From NCBI GenBank assembly GCA_934462715.1, contig CAKSIJ010000013.1:24128-88127 (forward strand): a DNA stretch of 64,000 nt, given 5' to 3'. The notes under the pieces are model-generated. The model worked only from the letters and a program-made list of their open reading frames with translations. It was not told the DNA's origin and searched no databases. This DNA comes from an uncultured Clostridia bacterium (GTDB lineage Bacteria > Bacillota > Clostridia > UBA1381). Positions 31,816-40,603 of the stretch are shown one piece after another; the first letter of the stretch is position 1, and each line of letters starts with the position of its first letter. The translations under genes were made by a program, and so were the position numbers.

Positions 31816-32580
31816 ATGTTAGCTGTAGAGAGAAGAAGCAGGATTGAACAGACAATTTTAAAAAATAAAACCGTGCTTGTTCCGGAGCTTGCAAAGGAAT
31901 TTGACGTTACCACGGAAACGATAAGAAGCGACCTTGAAAAGCTCGAAAAACAAGGTGTGTTGGTCAGAACCTACGGCGGAGCGACTTTAGTGGAAAGCCG
32001 TGAAGCGGATATGGGTATACATGAGCGTGAAACGGTTAATTTCGAGGGCAAGCAAAGCATAGGTATGCGCGCCGCCGAGCTTATCAAGGACGGTGAAACG
32101 GTATTTCTTGACGCAAGCACGTCAAGCTTGCATTTGGCAAGAAACATCAAGAATAAAAAAAGCGTGACTGTCATTACCAATGCGGAAAAAATCGTTATGG
32201 AGCTTGCCGACTGTCCCGATATTAAGGTTATCTGCACCGGCGGTATGCTGCACGCAAAAAATATGTCCTACATCGGCAGAGTTGTTGAGGATACCATACG
32301 TTCAACCTATTTTGCAAACAAGGTCTTTTTTTCGTGCAGAGGAGTAACCCTTTCAAGAGGACTCATGGAATCTACCGAAGCGGAAGCGGAAATCAAAAAA
32401 GCTATGATTGAATGTTCCGAATCGGCAATATTCCTGTGCGACAGAAAAAAACTCGGCCGGCTCGGCGTGCCGGTTATATCCGGGCTTGATAAGATAGATT
32501 TCTTTATCACCGATATCAAGCTTGACGAGGAATGGAATAAGGCTCTTGAAAACTTTGATGTAAGACTTATAACCGTATAA
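31816..32580 (+). CDS. DeoR-family transcriptional regulator
   Basis: A 254-residue regulator. The N-terminal winged helix (about 1-57) shows RRSRIEQTILKNKTVLVPELAKEFDVTTETIRSDLEKLE, followed by the family hinge RTYGGATL. The C-terminal DeoRC sensor (about 75-235) has FLDASTSSLHLARNI and CTGGMLH, which bind phosphorylated sugars in relatives. As last gene of the BMC locus it probably represses the operon until a 6-deoxysugar phosphate appears. The ATG at 31816 has GGAG 6 bases upstream. Candidate operator repeats stand downstream of the operon promoter at 22440-22472. Confidence 0.92.
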   Translation: MLAVERRSRIEQTILKNKTVLVPELAKEFDVTTETIRSDLEKLEKQGVLVRTYGGATLVESREADMGIHERETVNFEGKQSIGMRAAELIKDGETVFLDASTSSLHLARNIKNKKSVTVITNAEKIVMELADCPDIKVICTGGMLHAKNMSYIGRVVEDTIRSTYFANKVFFSCRGVTLSRGLMESTEAEAEIKKAMIECSESAIFLCDRKKLGRLGVPVISGLDKIDFFITDIKLDEEWNKALENFDVRLITV

Positions 32581-32589
32581 TTGAATTTT

Positions 32590-32627
32590 ACGTCAGATTG
32601 CATATGCGCAATCTGACGTTTTTTATA
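32590..32627 (+). terminator. Strong terminator of the BMC locus
   Basis: ACGTCAGATTGC and GCAATCTGACGT form a perfect 12-bp stem followed by TTTTTTATA. Confidence 0.92.
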
Positions 32628-32640
32628 CCTTAAAAGCTTT

Positions 32641-33039
32641 TATCAAGTCTATTTACATCACTTACCGATTAACGGTACTGTTGTCATAGATATAGAATTT
32701 GATATGCCGGTTGTATGCATAAAATCAAATGTCCGTGTGCATGAAAATGCAGGCAGAGCCGCTGTCATGAGAGGTCCGGTGTTATACTGTGCCGAGGGTA
32801 TTGATAACGGAAAAGACCTTGCTGCCGCAATTCTCGGTACATCAGCCGAATTTAAAACAGGTGATAATGATTTTATACTTCCGTCACTGTATGTTAAGGC
32901 ATACAGTGAAAAATTCACCGATAAGCTTTATTCCAAAGCAACAGATGAGTATGACTGCTTTCAAATGAAGCTTATACCGTATTATGCGTTTGCCAACAGA
33001 GGCGAAACAGAAATGCAGGTTTGGTTTTTAAGGAAATAA
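32641..33039 (+). pseudogene. C-terminal fragment of a GH127 (DUF1680) beta-L-arabinofuranosidase
   Basis: About 130 open codons match only the end of the GH127 family, normally about 650 residues. The fragment shows LPINGTVVIDIEFDMPV, then AGRAAVMRGPVLYCAEGIDN, and LIPYYAFANRGETEMQVWFLRK, which is the typical C-terminus. The catalytic barrel is missing. It starts directly after the DeoR terminator with no promoter or ribosome-binding site, so it is a remnant of a deletion or rearrangement. GH127 enzymes act on arabinose-containing plant glycans, in keeping with the rhamnosidase next door. The 250 bases after it (33040-33289) hold no gene and no clear promoter. Confidence 0.85.
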
Positions 33040-33289
33040 CAAAGAAAATGTATTGCATATATTACCTTTTTAAACCATATTGTACGGTTAAACGGAGAAT
33101 TATCGCATTATTGCTTTAACATCAAAATTTTCATTGAATAAACTGAAACAAACTTGTAATAAAAATGTTATAAGTCTGTTCTTTTTTTTGCCGATACATA
33201 TGTTAAAATTAAAATACACCGCACATGTTTTAAGTATAAATATGACATCATTGTAATACTATGATTTTGTAACCCAAAGGAGAGCAGTA

Positions 33290-35278
33290 ATGAAAAACAA
33301 AAGCTACTGGATATGGAACTACGGAGATTATGAGATATACCACTCAAACCTTGCAAACTCAAGACGGCAGGAATACGGAGCCGATTGCCCCGTATTCTGG
33401 AAGTATTATGACGTTGACAAAAACGTTAAATTTGTATCAGACGTTACTGCCGAAAGCGACGGATACATAATTCTGCACCTGTGCGGTATCGGCTGCATAT
33501 CGGTTGACGGGGAAAGATTTGCTTCGGGGAAAAAAATAAGCATATCAAAAGGGAATCATAAACTGTCTGTTTGCGTATGCAACACCTCCGGTTTACCGGC
33601 GGCATTTATTGAAAGCGACGTTTGCTCAACCGGTGAGGGGTGGTACTCAATCGACACCGGAATCTATTCATGCAGCGAGAAGAAGAAAATACCTGTCGGA
33701 TTTGATAAGCAATATGACTGCCCCGAGAAAACTCCCGAGCATTTCATATTCAGCAGTCAGCGAATAAATCCTCAATCCAAGGAATACAGAAACGGCGGAA
33801 TATTATTTGATTTCGGACGTGAGCTGTTTGGGTATCTTACAGTTCAAAATGTGAAGCCGAGTGAAAATATCCATGTCAGCTACGGCGAATCGCTTGAAGA
33901 AGCGATCGACATGGATTTTTCGATTCTCTTTGAGGATATAAGCGGAAGGTCCGAATACAAGCTTCGGCAGCGTGCTTTCAGATACATTTTCTTAAAGGGC
34001 GGCGAAAATGCTGAAGTATATGCTGATTTTGAGTATTTACCGCTTGAATACAAGGGTTCTTTCAAATGCGACAACGATTCGGTAAACAAAATATGGGATA
34101 TGTGCGCATACACTTTGAAGCTTACGTCACGCGAGGTTCTGCTCGAAGCAGTCAAGCGTGACAGATGGCTGTGGGGCGGTGACGCTTACCAAGCCTTTAA
34201 ATTCAGCAATTATTTATTCTTTGACAAGGATATAGTCCGCCGAAGCATAATTGCACTGAGAGGAAAAGAGCCGTTTGACGAGCATATCAACACAATCATA
34301 GATTATAGCTTTTACTGGGTATTGAGTCTTTACGAATACTATATGACCTATAAAGACGACAGCTTTTTAAAATTCATTTACCCCAAAGCGGTAAGCCTGA
34401 TGAATTTCTGCGCCGACAGGGTTAACGGCGACGGATTCATAATCGGAAAAGGAAATGACTGGACCTTTATAGACTGGTCGGACCTCGATAAGGACGGAGC
34501 TGTCTGTGCCGAGCAAATGCTATGGATTGCCGCAAACAGAGCTATGGCGAAGCTTTCGGTTGTTGTCGGCGAGGACGGCGGTATGTACTCAAATACAGAA
34601 AAAATCATGATTGAAAAGGTCAACAAATTCTACTGGAACAGCGAAAAGGGCGCATATATCGACTGTTACGAAAGCGGAAAGAATCATGTAACAAGACACG
34701 CAAACATATTTGCCGTCATGTATGATATAGCGACCCCGGAACAGCGGGAAAGTATCATAAAAAATGTGCTTCTCAATGACAGCATTACAAAGATAACCAC
34801 TCCCTATTTTGAGGGCTACGAGCTTGACGTAATGGGAAAAACCGATAATTTTGCGTACATTGAAAACATGATTAACAGCTACTGGAATGGTATGCTCGAT
34901 TTGGGCGCAACCACCGTCTGGGAGGAATATGACCCTAAGTTAAGCGGTGCGGAGCATTATGAAATGTACGGAAATAAATACGGAAAATCTCTCTGCCACG
35001 CATGGGGTGCTTCACCTATTTACCTTTTAGGCAGATACTATCTCGGTGTTTATCCGACATCATACGGATATGATACCTTTGAGGTCAAACCGCAGCTCGG
35101 CAATTTTAAGTTCATTGAGGGAACTGTTCCGATAAACGGCGGCGAAGTAAAAGTCAAGCTGACAGAAAATGAGCTGAAAGTCATCGCATCAAAGGACGGC
35201 GGCACGCTTGTTTGGAACGGCAAGAAATATGCGCTCACGGCAAATGTGGAAGCTGTTTTGCCGAACAATATTTATTAA
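33290..35278 (+). CDS. GH78-like alpha-L-rhamnosidase
   Basis: A 662-residue protein of the bacterial alpha-L-rhamnosidase group. An N-terminal beta-sandwich region spans about 1-250 (GGILFDFGRELFGYLTV). The (alpha/alpha)6 barrel (about 250-590) includes EAVKRDRWLWGGDAYQAFKFSNY with the general-acid region, then GKGNDWTFIDWSDLDKDG and GATTVWEEYDP. A C-terminal beta domain has YLLGRYYLGVYPT and FEVKPQLGNF. No signal peptide is seen, so it should cleave imported rhamnosides. L-rhamnose released here could feed the adjacent BMC pathway. AAAGGAGAG precedes the ATG. Confidence 0.88.
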   Translation: MKNKSYWIWNYGDYEIYHSNLANSRRQEYGADCPVFWKYYDVDKNVKFVSDVTAESDGYIILHLCGIGCISVDGERFASGKKISISKGNHKLSVCVCNTSGLPAAFIESDVCSTGEGWYSIDTGIYSCSEKKKIPVGFDKQYDCPEKTPEHFIFSSQRINPQSKEYRNGGILFDFGRELFGYLTVQNVKPSENIHVSYGESLEEAIDMDFSILFEDISGRSEYKLRQRAFRYIFLKGGENAEVYADFEYLPLEYKGSFKCDNDSVNKIWDMCAYTLKLTSREVLLEAVKRDRWLWGGDAYQAFKFSNYLFFDKDIVRRSIIALRGKEPFDEHINTIIDYSFYWVLSLYEYYMTYKDDSFLKFIYPKAVSLMNFCADRVNGDGFIIGKGNDWTFIDWSDLDKDGAVCAEQMLWIAANRAMAKLSVVVGEDGGMYSNTEKIMIEKVNKFYWNSEKGAYIDCYESGKNHVTRHANIFAVMYDIATPEQRESIIKNVLLNDSITKITTPYFEGYELDVMGKTDNFAYIENMINSYWNGMLDLGATTVWEEYDPKLSGAEHYEMYGNKYGKSLCHAWGASPIYLLGRYYLGVYPTSYGYDTFEVKPQLGNFKFIEGTVPINGGEVKVKLTENELKVIASKDGGTLVWNGKKYALTANVEAVLPNNIY

Positions 35279-35505
35279 TACCGATCTGCATTTTATCTGT
35301 AGGCAAATTTGAAGACGAAACGCACCCTTTTTGACTGGCAATATACCCCCCGTCAAAAGGGGCTTTTAATGCCGGAAAGAAAGTATACAACAGCTTTAAA
35401 GCCGAAACCTACAAATAAGCACTGAAACATTATACAAAGAAAACCGTGTCGAAAAAAATACAATTATATAATTGTAACAAATATTGGAAAAAATCAAAAA
35501 AAATA

Positions 35506-35534
35506 TTGACGCAGGGCTTAAACTATAGTATAAT
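35506..35534 (+). promoter_or_regulatory. Promoter of the c-di-GMP-controlled surface gene pair
   Basis: TTGACG (35506-35511), 17 bases, TATAAT (35529-35534). It gives a leader of about 230 bases before the start codon. In the rest of the gap, 35279-35505, I see only a weak CCCC/GGGG hairpin near 35345-35360 and a short stop-bounded open stretch. Confidence 0.85.
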
Positions 35535-35585
35535 TTTTTTAGTAATATGGTTTTTATCACATATTTAATTGAATAAAAAAGAAAG

Positions 35586-35647
35586 TAATGAAACGATGTG
35601 TGTATTTGGGCGCTTGTGCATCGTGGAGCCAGTAGCGCAACCGGTCT
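35586..35647 (+). ncRNA. Putative c-di-GMP-II riboswitch
   Basis: The leader contains GAAACGATG, then TTTGGGCGCTTG (35605-35616), then CCAGTAGCGCAACCGG (35629-35644). These match the conserved core of c-di-GMP-II aptamers, for example TTGGGCACTTG and AGTAGTGCAACCG in the Clostridioides difficile element. GCGC in the two blocks can pair to form the pseudoknot. I could not find a clear P1 partner, and the central hairpin is weak. An intrinsic terminator overlaps its 3' end, which fits transcription control. Confidence 0.75.
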
Positions 35648-35692
35648 GTTGAAATCAGAGATTATCTCTGTATTTTTGCAGACTTTTTTATT
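35644..35692 (+). terminator. Riboswitch-controlled terminator
   Basis: GTCTG (35644-35648) pairs with CAGAC (35679-35683) around an inner CAGAGA-TTA-TCTCTG hairpin (35656-35670), followed by TTTTTTATT. The 5' arm overlaps the last bases of the aptamer, so ligand binding would compete with the terminator. Confidence 0.7.
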
Positions 35693-35769
35693 GCATTTTT
35701 TTGCCGTCTGCCGGCCGAAATGATTTACGGTTGCAGAGGTTTACGGCAAAGCAGGAAAGGAGAGGTTTT

Positions 35770-37092
35770 ATGCTGTTAAAAAAAACAGCCGCAGCGGCAT
35801 TTTGTGTAATGCTTTTATCCGCACAAATGCCGGTCAGTGCCGCAGATATGACCTGGAGCTACGATGAAGAAAGCGCAACCGTTTCGGTTAAGGGCTACGG
35901 AATGATAAATGACGCAACACAGCTTAAGCAATACCTTGACAGAGCAAAGCGAATAAATGTGCTCGGCGGCGTTACAAAAATTGACAGAAACGTTTTCACC
36001 GACTGCGGAAACGTTGAAGAAGTGATTTTGCCCGACGGATTTTTGTCGGTAGGCGACAATTCGTTCAGCATGAGCAAAAGCCTTAAAACGATTAATTTCC
36101 CCGATACGCTCGAATCAATCGGAAATGAAGCGTTTATGGGCTGTTCCTCACTTGAAAACGTCACCATCCCGAAAAGCGTTTCATCAATAGGAAAAAATGC
36201 GTTTGGCGAATGTGTAAACGTCAGGGAGTTTAAGGTCAGCGAAGAAAACAGCACTTACAGTGAAATTGACGGCATTATTTTCAGCAAGGACGGTACGGAG
36301 CTGATATTATATCCGCCGGGCATGGAAGCCGAAAGCTACGCAGTACCCGAAAATGTCACAAAAGTACACAACAGCGCATTTGCCTACAATCCGTACATAA
36401 CCGAAATCACTTTTCCCGACAGTACAGCGGAAATTGATGATTATGCATTTTATTTCTGTGACAGGCTGAAAAGCGTAAGCTTTGGAAGCGGTTTGAAAAA
36501 AATCGGCAATTATTCGTTTTACGGTGCAAAACCAAAAAACGTAAAACTTCCGTACGGAACAGAATATATAGGAAATAATGCGTTTAAAAACTGTGAAAAG
36601 CTTATAACCGCAGACATTCCCGGGACGGTAACATTTATCGGCGAAAATGCGTTTTACGGCACAAATAAAGAACTGTTCATAAGAGGCTACGGCGATACCG
36701 TAAAAAAATACGCTGACGCAGAATCCAAAAATTATTATAATTCCGTCAGAGTACAGCTTGACGGAAAAGAACTTGAATTCGATCAGCCGGCAATCATAGA
36801 TAACGATTACACAATGGTTCCGATGAGAAAAATTTTTGAAGCACTCGGAGCGGTGGTGGAATGGGACAACAGCACCAAAACCGCATACGGCAAAAAGGAC
36901 GGTATCACCTGTTCGATCAAAATCGGTGACAGCAAGCTTTATAAAAACAGCGAAACAATTGAGCTTGCCGCACCGGCAAAAATCATTAACGGTAAAACTC
37001 TCGTTCACATAAGGGCAATTGCCGAAGCTTTCGGAGCAAGGGTCGATTGGGATTCCGGCACGGGACTTGTCACAATAGCAAGCAATAATTAA
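35770..37092 (+). CDS. Secreted leucine-rich-repeat protein with copper amine oxidase-like N-domain at its C-terminus
   Basis: A 440-residue surface protein. A signal peptide (about 1-24) is followed by BspA-type LRR_5 repeats (about 50-335), recognisable from recurring NAFxxCxxLxxVxxPxSVxxIG units such as SIGNEAFMGCSSLENVTIPKSV. The last 100 residues form a CuAO_N1-like module (IIDNDYTMVPMRKIFEALGAVVEWD, TLVHIRAIAEAFGARVDWDSGTG), common in clostridial surface proteins. BspA-type proteins often bind matrix proteins or other bacteria. The ATG at 35770 has AGGAGAGG upstream and lies after the c-di-GMP-II riboswitch. Confidence 0.9.
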   Translation: MLLKKTAAAAFCVMLLSAQMPVSAADMTWSYDEESATVSVKGYGMINDATQLKQYLDRAKRINVLGGVTKIDRNVFTDCGNVEEVILPDGFLSVGDNSFSMSKSLKTINFPDTLESIGNEAFMGCSSLENVTIPKSVSSIGKNAFGECVNVREFKVSEENSTYSEIDGIIFSKDGTELILYPPGMEAESYAVPENVTKVHNSAFAYNPYITEITFPDSTAEIDDYAFYFCDRLKSVSFGSGLKKIGNYSFYGAKPKNVKLPYGTEYIGNNAFKNCEKLITADIPGTVTFIGENAFYGTNKELFIRGYGDTVKKYADAESKNYYNSVRVQLDGKELEFDQPAIIDNDYTMVPMRKIFEALGAVVEWDNSTKTAYGKKDGITCSIKIGDSKLYKNSETIELAAPAKIINGKTLVHIRAIAEAFGARVDWDSGTGLVTIASNN

Positions 37093-37132
37093 TCAAAAGA
37101 TAACAATATAACCCACATGGAGGTAAAAAAAC

Positions 37133-38206
37133 ATGAAAAAATTTATTTTTACATCAGTACTTATTTTAACAACATTGGCTTCAGCGATGACAACATTCGC
37201 ATGGGGCGGAAACAGAGGTTTGGATCAAGGCGGTTACGGTCAAAATAACAGACAGGACGCAAATATTTCCAAAAAAGTAACGTTTTACGTTCAGACCAAC
37301 GGTGTGCAGATGGATAAATACGGAAGCATATCAAGCCAGGATAAAAAGTTTTTCACCGGAATTCTTGCCGAAACCACAATTTCAAAAAATTTGAGTTCCG
37401 ATTATAAAATGGCGCTCGGCAACGGCGTTGCCGAAAAGGATATTACCGATAATTTAACCGAAGTTCCAAACCAGAGTGATGTGCTCAAAAAAATTGTCGA
37501 TTGCTACGAATCGCAGGACGCATATATCCGTTCAAGCAACGGAAGTATCATTCCGTGGACAAAAATGAACTCCGATAATTACAGAGTTGAATGGTATGCG
37601 CTCAAATACGAAAGCAGCGACGGCTGGCACGTTGACGGCTGCATAATAGATCTTGAAACCGACAAAGAAATTTCAATTGTAGTTCCCTCGGAAAGCGCAA
37701 AAAAGGCTTCGTGTGTAGAATATGACGTTGCCTCCGGCAAATTCACCCCGGGCGTTATGCAGGTAAAGGGAAACAGACCTCACAGCTATTGGGATGGCGA
37801 TAATGAAAATCTTGTCATTGATGGATTCGACAATGTATGGTATACTGTATTGGATGAGGACACCTTTACTGAAAATGATTATGTGATTCCGGCAAAGCTT
37901 ATCAGTGCTGCTTCCGCAGTGGAAACTCTTGCAAACGCAAGACTTTCCGGTCTTACCCCCGAATTGCAGAAAGAGTACGGAAGAATTGATTCACAAGCTT
38001 ACAAGCAGGAATATATCAACAGAACAGGTGCAGGCAGAACGCTTTATGTAACTCCGTTTATTACAAATATGCTCGCTGAAAAATATGGCGTTAGCAGCGA
38101 TGAATACATCTGGCTCGCAATGGGAGATTCCTGCGGTAATGTTAAAAAGGTTTATGTAATGGACAGAGATATGGCGGCAATTGATAATTTGTTTGACAAC
38201 GAATAA
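37133..38206 (+). CDS. Secreted protein of unknown function
   Basis: A 357-residue protein with a signal peptide (about 1-23, ending TTFAWGG). A Gly/Gln/Asn-rich linker at 24-45 precedes the mature domain. Recognisable patterns are YVQTNGVQMDKYGSIS and VEWYALKYESSDGWHVDG, the latter frequent in clostridial surface proteins. No catalytic motif is seen. It starts 40 bases after the LRR gene with AGGAGGT-like TGGAGGT upstream and must share its riboswitch-controlled transcript. A terminator follows. Confidence 0.75.
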   Translation: MKKFIFTSVLILTTLASAMTTFAWGGNRGLDQGGYGQNNRQDANISKKVTFYVQTNGVQMDKYGSISSQDKKFFTGILAETTISKNLSSDYKMALGNGVAEKDITDNLTEVPNQSDVLKKIVDCYESQDAYIRSSNGSIIPWTKMNSDNYRVEWYALKYESSDGWHVDGCIIDLETDKEISIVVPSESAKKASCVEYDVASGKFTPGVMQVKGNRPHSYWDGDNENLVIDGFDNVWYTVLDEDTFTENDYVIPAKLISAASAVETLANARLSGLTPELQKEYGRIDSQAYKQEYINRTGAGRTLYVTPFITNMLAEKYGVSSDEYIWLAMGDSCGNVKKVYVMDRDMAAIDNLFDNE

Positions 38207-38269
38207 ATCGGATTCGCCCGAACCGTACAAACTTAATCGGATTGAAAATTCTTAAATAATAATCAGTAC

Positions 38270-38315
38270 GGGTCATGCGCAAAAACAGTTGCATGGCCCT
38301 TGATTTTTATTTTAT
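38270..38315 (+). terminator. Terminator after the surface-protein pair
   Basis: GGGTCATGC and GCATGGCCC pair (one G-T) around a 12-base loop, followed by TTGATTTTTATTTTATT. Confidence 0.85.
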
Positions 38316-38380
38316 TACTGCGCAGAACAACAGGTAATTTTAATAATTACAGCAAATAACAAAGAACGGAGGAAAATCAA

Positions 38381-39760
38381 GTGAGCAGAATGAACATATA
38401 CCGCGTAGGAAAATTAATGGGATTAATCAGCGATATAATTGCAGTAAATCTTGTTTTTTTACTGACAGATCTTGTTTTTCCCCGGACAACCTACACGCTT
38501 CCCGTTTATCTGATTTTCGTATGCATAATAACAGCGGTTCAGATTATTCTTGATACCTATGCCGATTTCTATTCGTATACAACGCAGAATAAAAGGCTTC
38601 CGGTAACAATTGCCGTTGCAATGGCAATGTCGGTGTGCATTTCCCTGCCGGTTATCGCACTGACCGGAAATGCCTCCCAGCTCTCCCCTATTGAGTATTT
38701 TTTCTTTTACTTTTCGAGCTATGCGTCAATCATTTCCGGGCGCAAGCTTGTTTTTAAACTGCTTATTAAAGCAAGGAAAAAACAGTCAATGCTTATAATC
38801 TACGCAAAGGGCTGCCCTGAAGAATTTCTGAACAGGCTTAAAAGAAACGCCGTAGACTACGGAAGTGTAAGGCTTGTTGAAATATCGGAGGATAATGCGG
38901 AGGAAATCGAGGACGATATCGATAAAAGCGACAATCTGCTGATTTTAAGCAATGTTCCCGAAAGGCTCAGAGATAAATATATTCTGTATTCCTTCAGCAA
39001 GGGCAAAAGCGTGAAAATAATACCGACAGTTGAAAATCTCGCCTTGACCGGCGGAAGAATAACTCATATCGGAGATACCCCCATAATCGGTCTTAACAAC
39101 GATACGCACTTTTCTGCGGCCGGGCTGATTAAACGTGCGTTTGACATAGCCGCCTCTCTGTTCGGTCTGATTATCACCTCCCCGGTATTTCTTATAATCG
39201 CCGCCGCAATCAAGCTTGACTCTCCCGGCAGCGTATTCTATTTTCAGGAAAGATATACAATACACAAAAAGAGATTTAACATCATCAAATTCAGAACTAT
39301 GGTTAAAGACGCCGAAAAAATGGGCGCAAAACTTGCAACGGAGCGTGATGACAGAATCACACGCATCGGCAGAATCTTAAGGTCATGCCGTCTTGATGAG
39401 CTGCCGCAGCTTATTAATATACTCAAAGGCGAAATGTCTTTTGTCGGCCCCAGACCCGAAAGACCGATCTACGCGGACAGATACAGCGTAATGGTTAAAA
39501 ATTATGATATACGCTACACCGTCAAGGCAGGGCTGACAGGCTATGCTCAGATATACGGTCAGTATAACACAAAGGTGTCGGATAAGGTACTCTTTGACAG
39601 TATCTATATCAACAATTTTTCTCTGTGGCTCGATTTAAAGCTTATCATGCAAACCGCACTGATTATGTTTGTCAGGGAATCGACAGAGGGCGTTAACGAA
39701 AATATGGCAAGCGTCCCCAATGCAGCGAAGTCCGAAAAAAGCAAGGCAGGTAAGCTATGA
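38381..39760 (+). CDS. Polyprenyl-phosphate sugar phosphotransferase (priming enzyme of EPS synthesis)
   Basis: A 459-residue membrane enzyme of the WbaP/EpsL type. Four N-terminal membrane segments and a Rossmann-like middle region precede the bacterial sugar-transferase domain (about 245-440). That domain has KRAFDIAASLFGLIITSP, FKFRTMVKDAE-like IKFRTMVKDAEKMG, and DELPQLINILKGEMSFVGPRPE. It transfers a sugar phosphate to undecaprenyl phosphate, starting the repeat unit. The start is GTG at 38381 with CGGAGG upstream. It is the first gene of the EPS cluster, and its stop overlaps the next ATG. Confidence 0.93.
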   Translation: MSRMNIYRVGKLMGLISDIIAVNLVFLLTDLVFPRTTYTLPVYLIFVCIITAVQIILDTYADFYSYTTQNKRLPVTIAVAMAMSVCISLPVIALTGNASQLSPIEYFFFYFSSYASIISGRKLVFKLLIKARKKQSMLIIYAKGCPEEFLNRLKRNAVDYGSVRLVEISEDNAEEIEDDIDKSDNLLILSNVPERLRDKYILYSFSKGKSVKIIPTVENLALTGGRITHIGDTPIIGLNNDTHFSAAGLIKRAFDIAASLFGLIITSPVFLIIAAAIKLDSPGSVFYFQERYTIHKKRFNIIKFRTMVKDAEKMGAKLATERDDRITRIGRILRSCRLDELPQLINILKGEMSFVGPRPERPIYADRYSVMVKNYDIRYTVKAGLTGYAQIYGQYNTKVSDKVLFDSIYINNFSLWLDLKLIMQTALIMFVRESTEGVNENMASVPNAAKSEKSKAGKL

Positions 39761-40566
39761 AAAAAATATCCGTTATCGTTGCCGCTTATAATGCCGAAAA
39801 ATATATAGATAAATGCATACAGTCGGTTTTATCGCAAAATGCCGATACCGAGCTGATTGTTATCAATGACGCTTCAACCGACAAAACCGCTGAATGTTTG
39901 GAAAAGTACAAGGGCAGAATAAAATTAATACGCCTTGAAAAAAATACCGGTTCGATTGCGGGAGTAAGAAATATAGGTCTTGAAAACGCAGGCGGCGAAT
40001 ATATAACCTATCTTGATGCGGATGATTGGTACGAAAAGGGCGCATTATCGAAAATAATAAATTATCTTGACCGGTATAAACCGGATATTTTAAAATTTTG
40101 CTATTTGCTTGTTTATCCCGGCGGCGGCAGAAAAATTCCTAACGGCGAAGCCGGCGGACTGCGCTTTGTCGGCAAGGCTGAATTTGACAGATATGTATAT
40201 CCGCATTTTATCGGCGGAATTAATCTGAACAGCGTGTGCTGTGCCATTTTCAAAAGAAGCATAACCGATAATATTCGTTTTCCCGAAAATTACCGAACCG
40301 CCGAGGACGCAGCGTTTGCTCTTGAAGCATACACAAAGGCACAGAGCGTACTGTTTGTTCCCGACAGGCTTTACTGCTATTATCAGTCCGGAAACGGTCT
40401 GACGGGCGGCGGTCTGAGCATACTGCAAAAATACAAATACAATTTTATGCTTACAAAGAAAATGCTTCGGCTGCTTCCCGAATGGGAAATGAACACACTG
40501 CCCGTCAAAATCAAAGCCCTGACAAGACCGGTCAGGCTGACCTTTGACAAGCTGAAAAGAATGTAG
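39757..40566 (+). CDS. Glycosyltransferase family 2
   Basis: A 269-residue GT-A fold transferase. The N-terminal ISVIVAAYNAEKYIDKCIQSVLSQ and the metal-binding YLDADDWYEKG (about residue 90) are canonical. It probably adds the second sugar of the repeat unit at the cytoplasmic face. The start overlaps the previous stop codon by 4 bases, indicating coupling. The sugar specificity is unknown. Confidence 0.93.
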   Translation: MKKISVIVAAYNAEKYIDKCIQSVLSQNADTELIVINDASTDKTAECLEKYKGRIKLIRLEKNTGSIAGVRNIGLENAGGEYITYLDADDWYEKGALSKIINYLDRYKPDILKFCYLLVYPGGGRKIPNGEAGGLRFVGKAEFDRYVYPHFIGGINLNSVCCAIFKRSITDNIRFPENYRTAEDAAFALEAYTKAQSVLFVPDRLYCYYQSGNGLTGGGLSILQKYKYNFMLTKKMLRLLPEWEMNTLPVKIKALTRPVRLTFDKLKRM

Positions 40567-40603
40567 TGCTTTCGGTTTATCCGAGATGAAACGGAGTAAT
40601 ATT

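Noticed and set aside
35330..35419. Short open stretch ending FNAGKKVYNSFKAETYK as a gene
   Set aside because: It is under 30 codons, bounded upstream by a stop, and has no start or ribosome-binding site; at most a decayed remnant.
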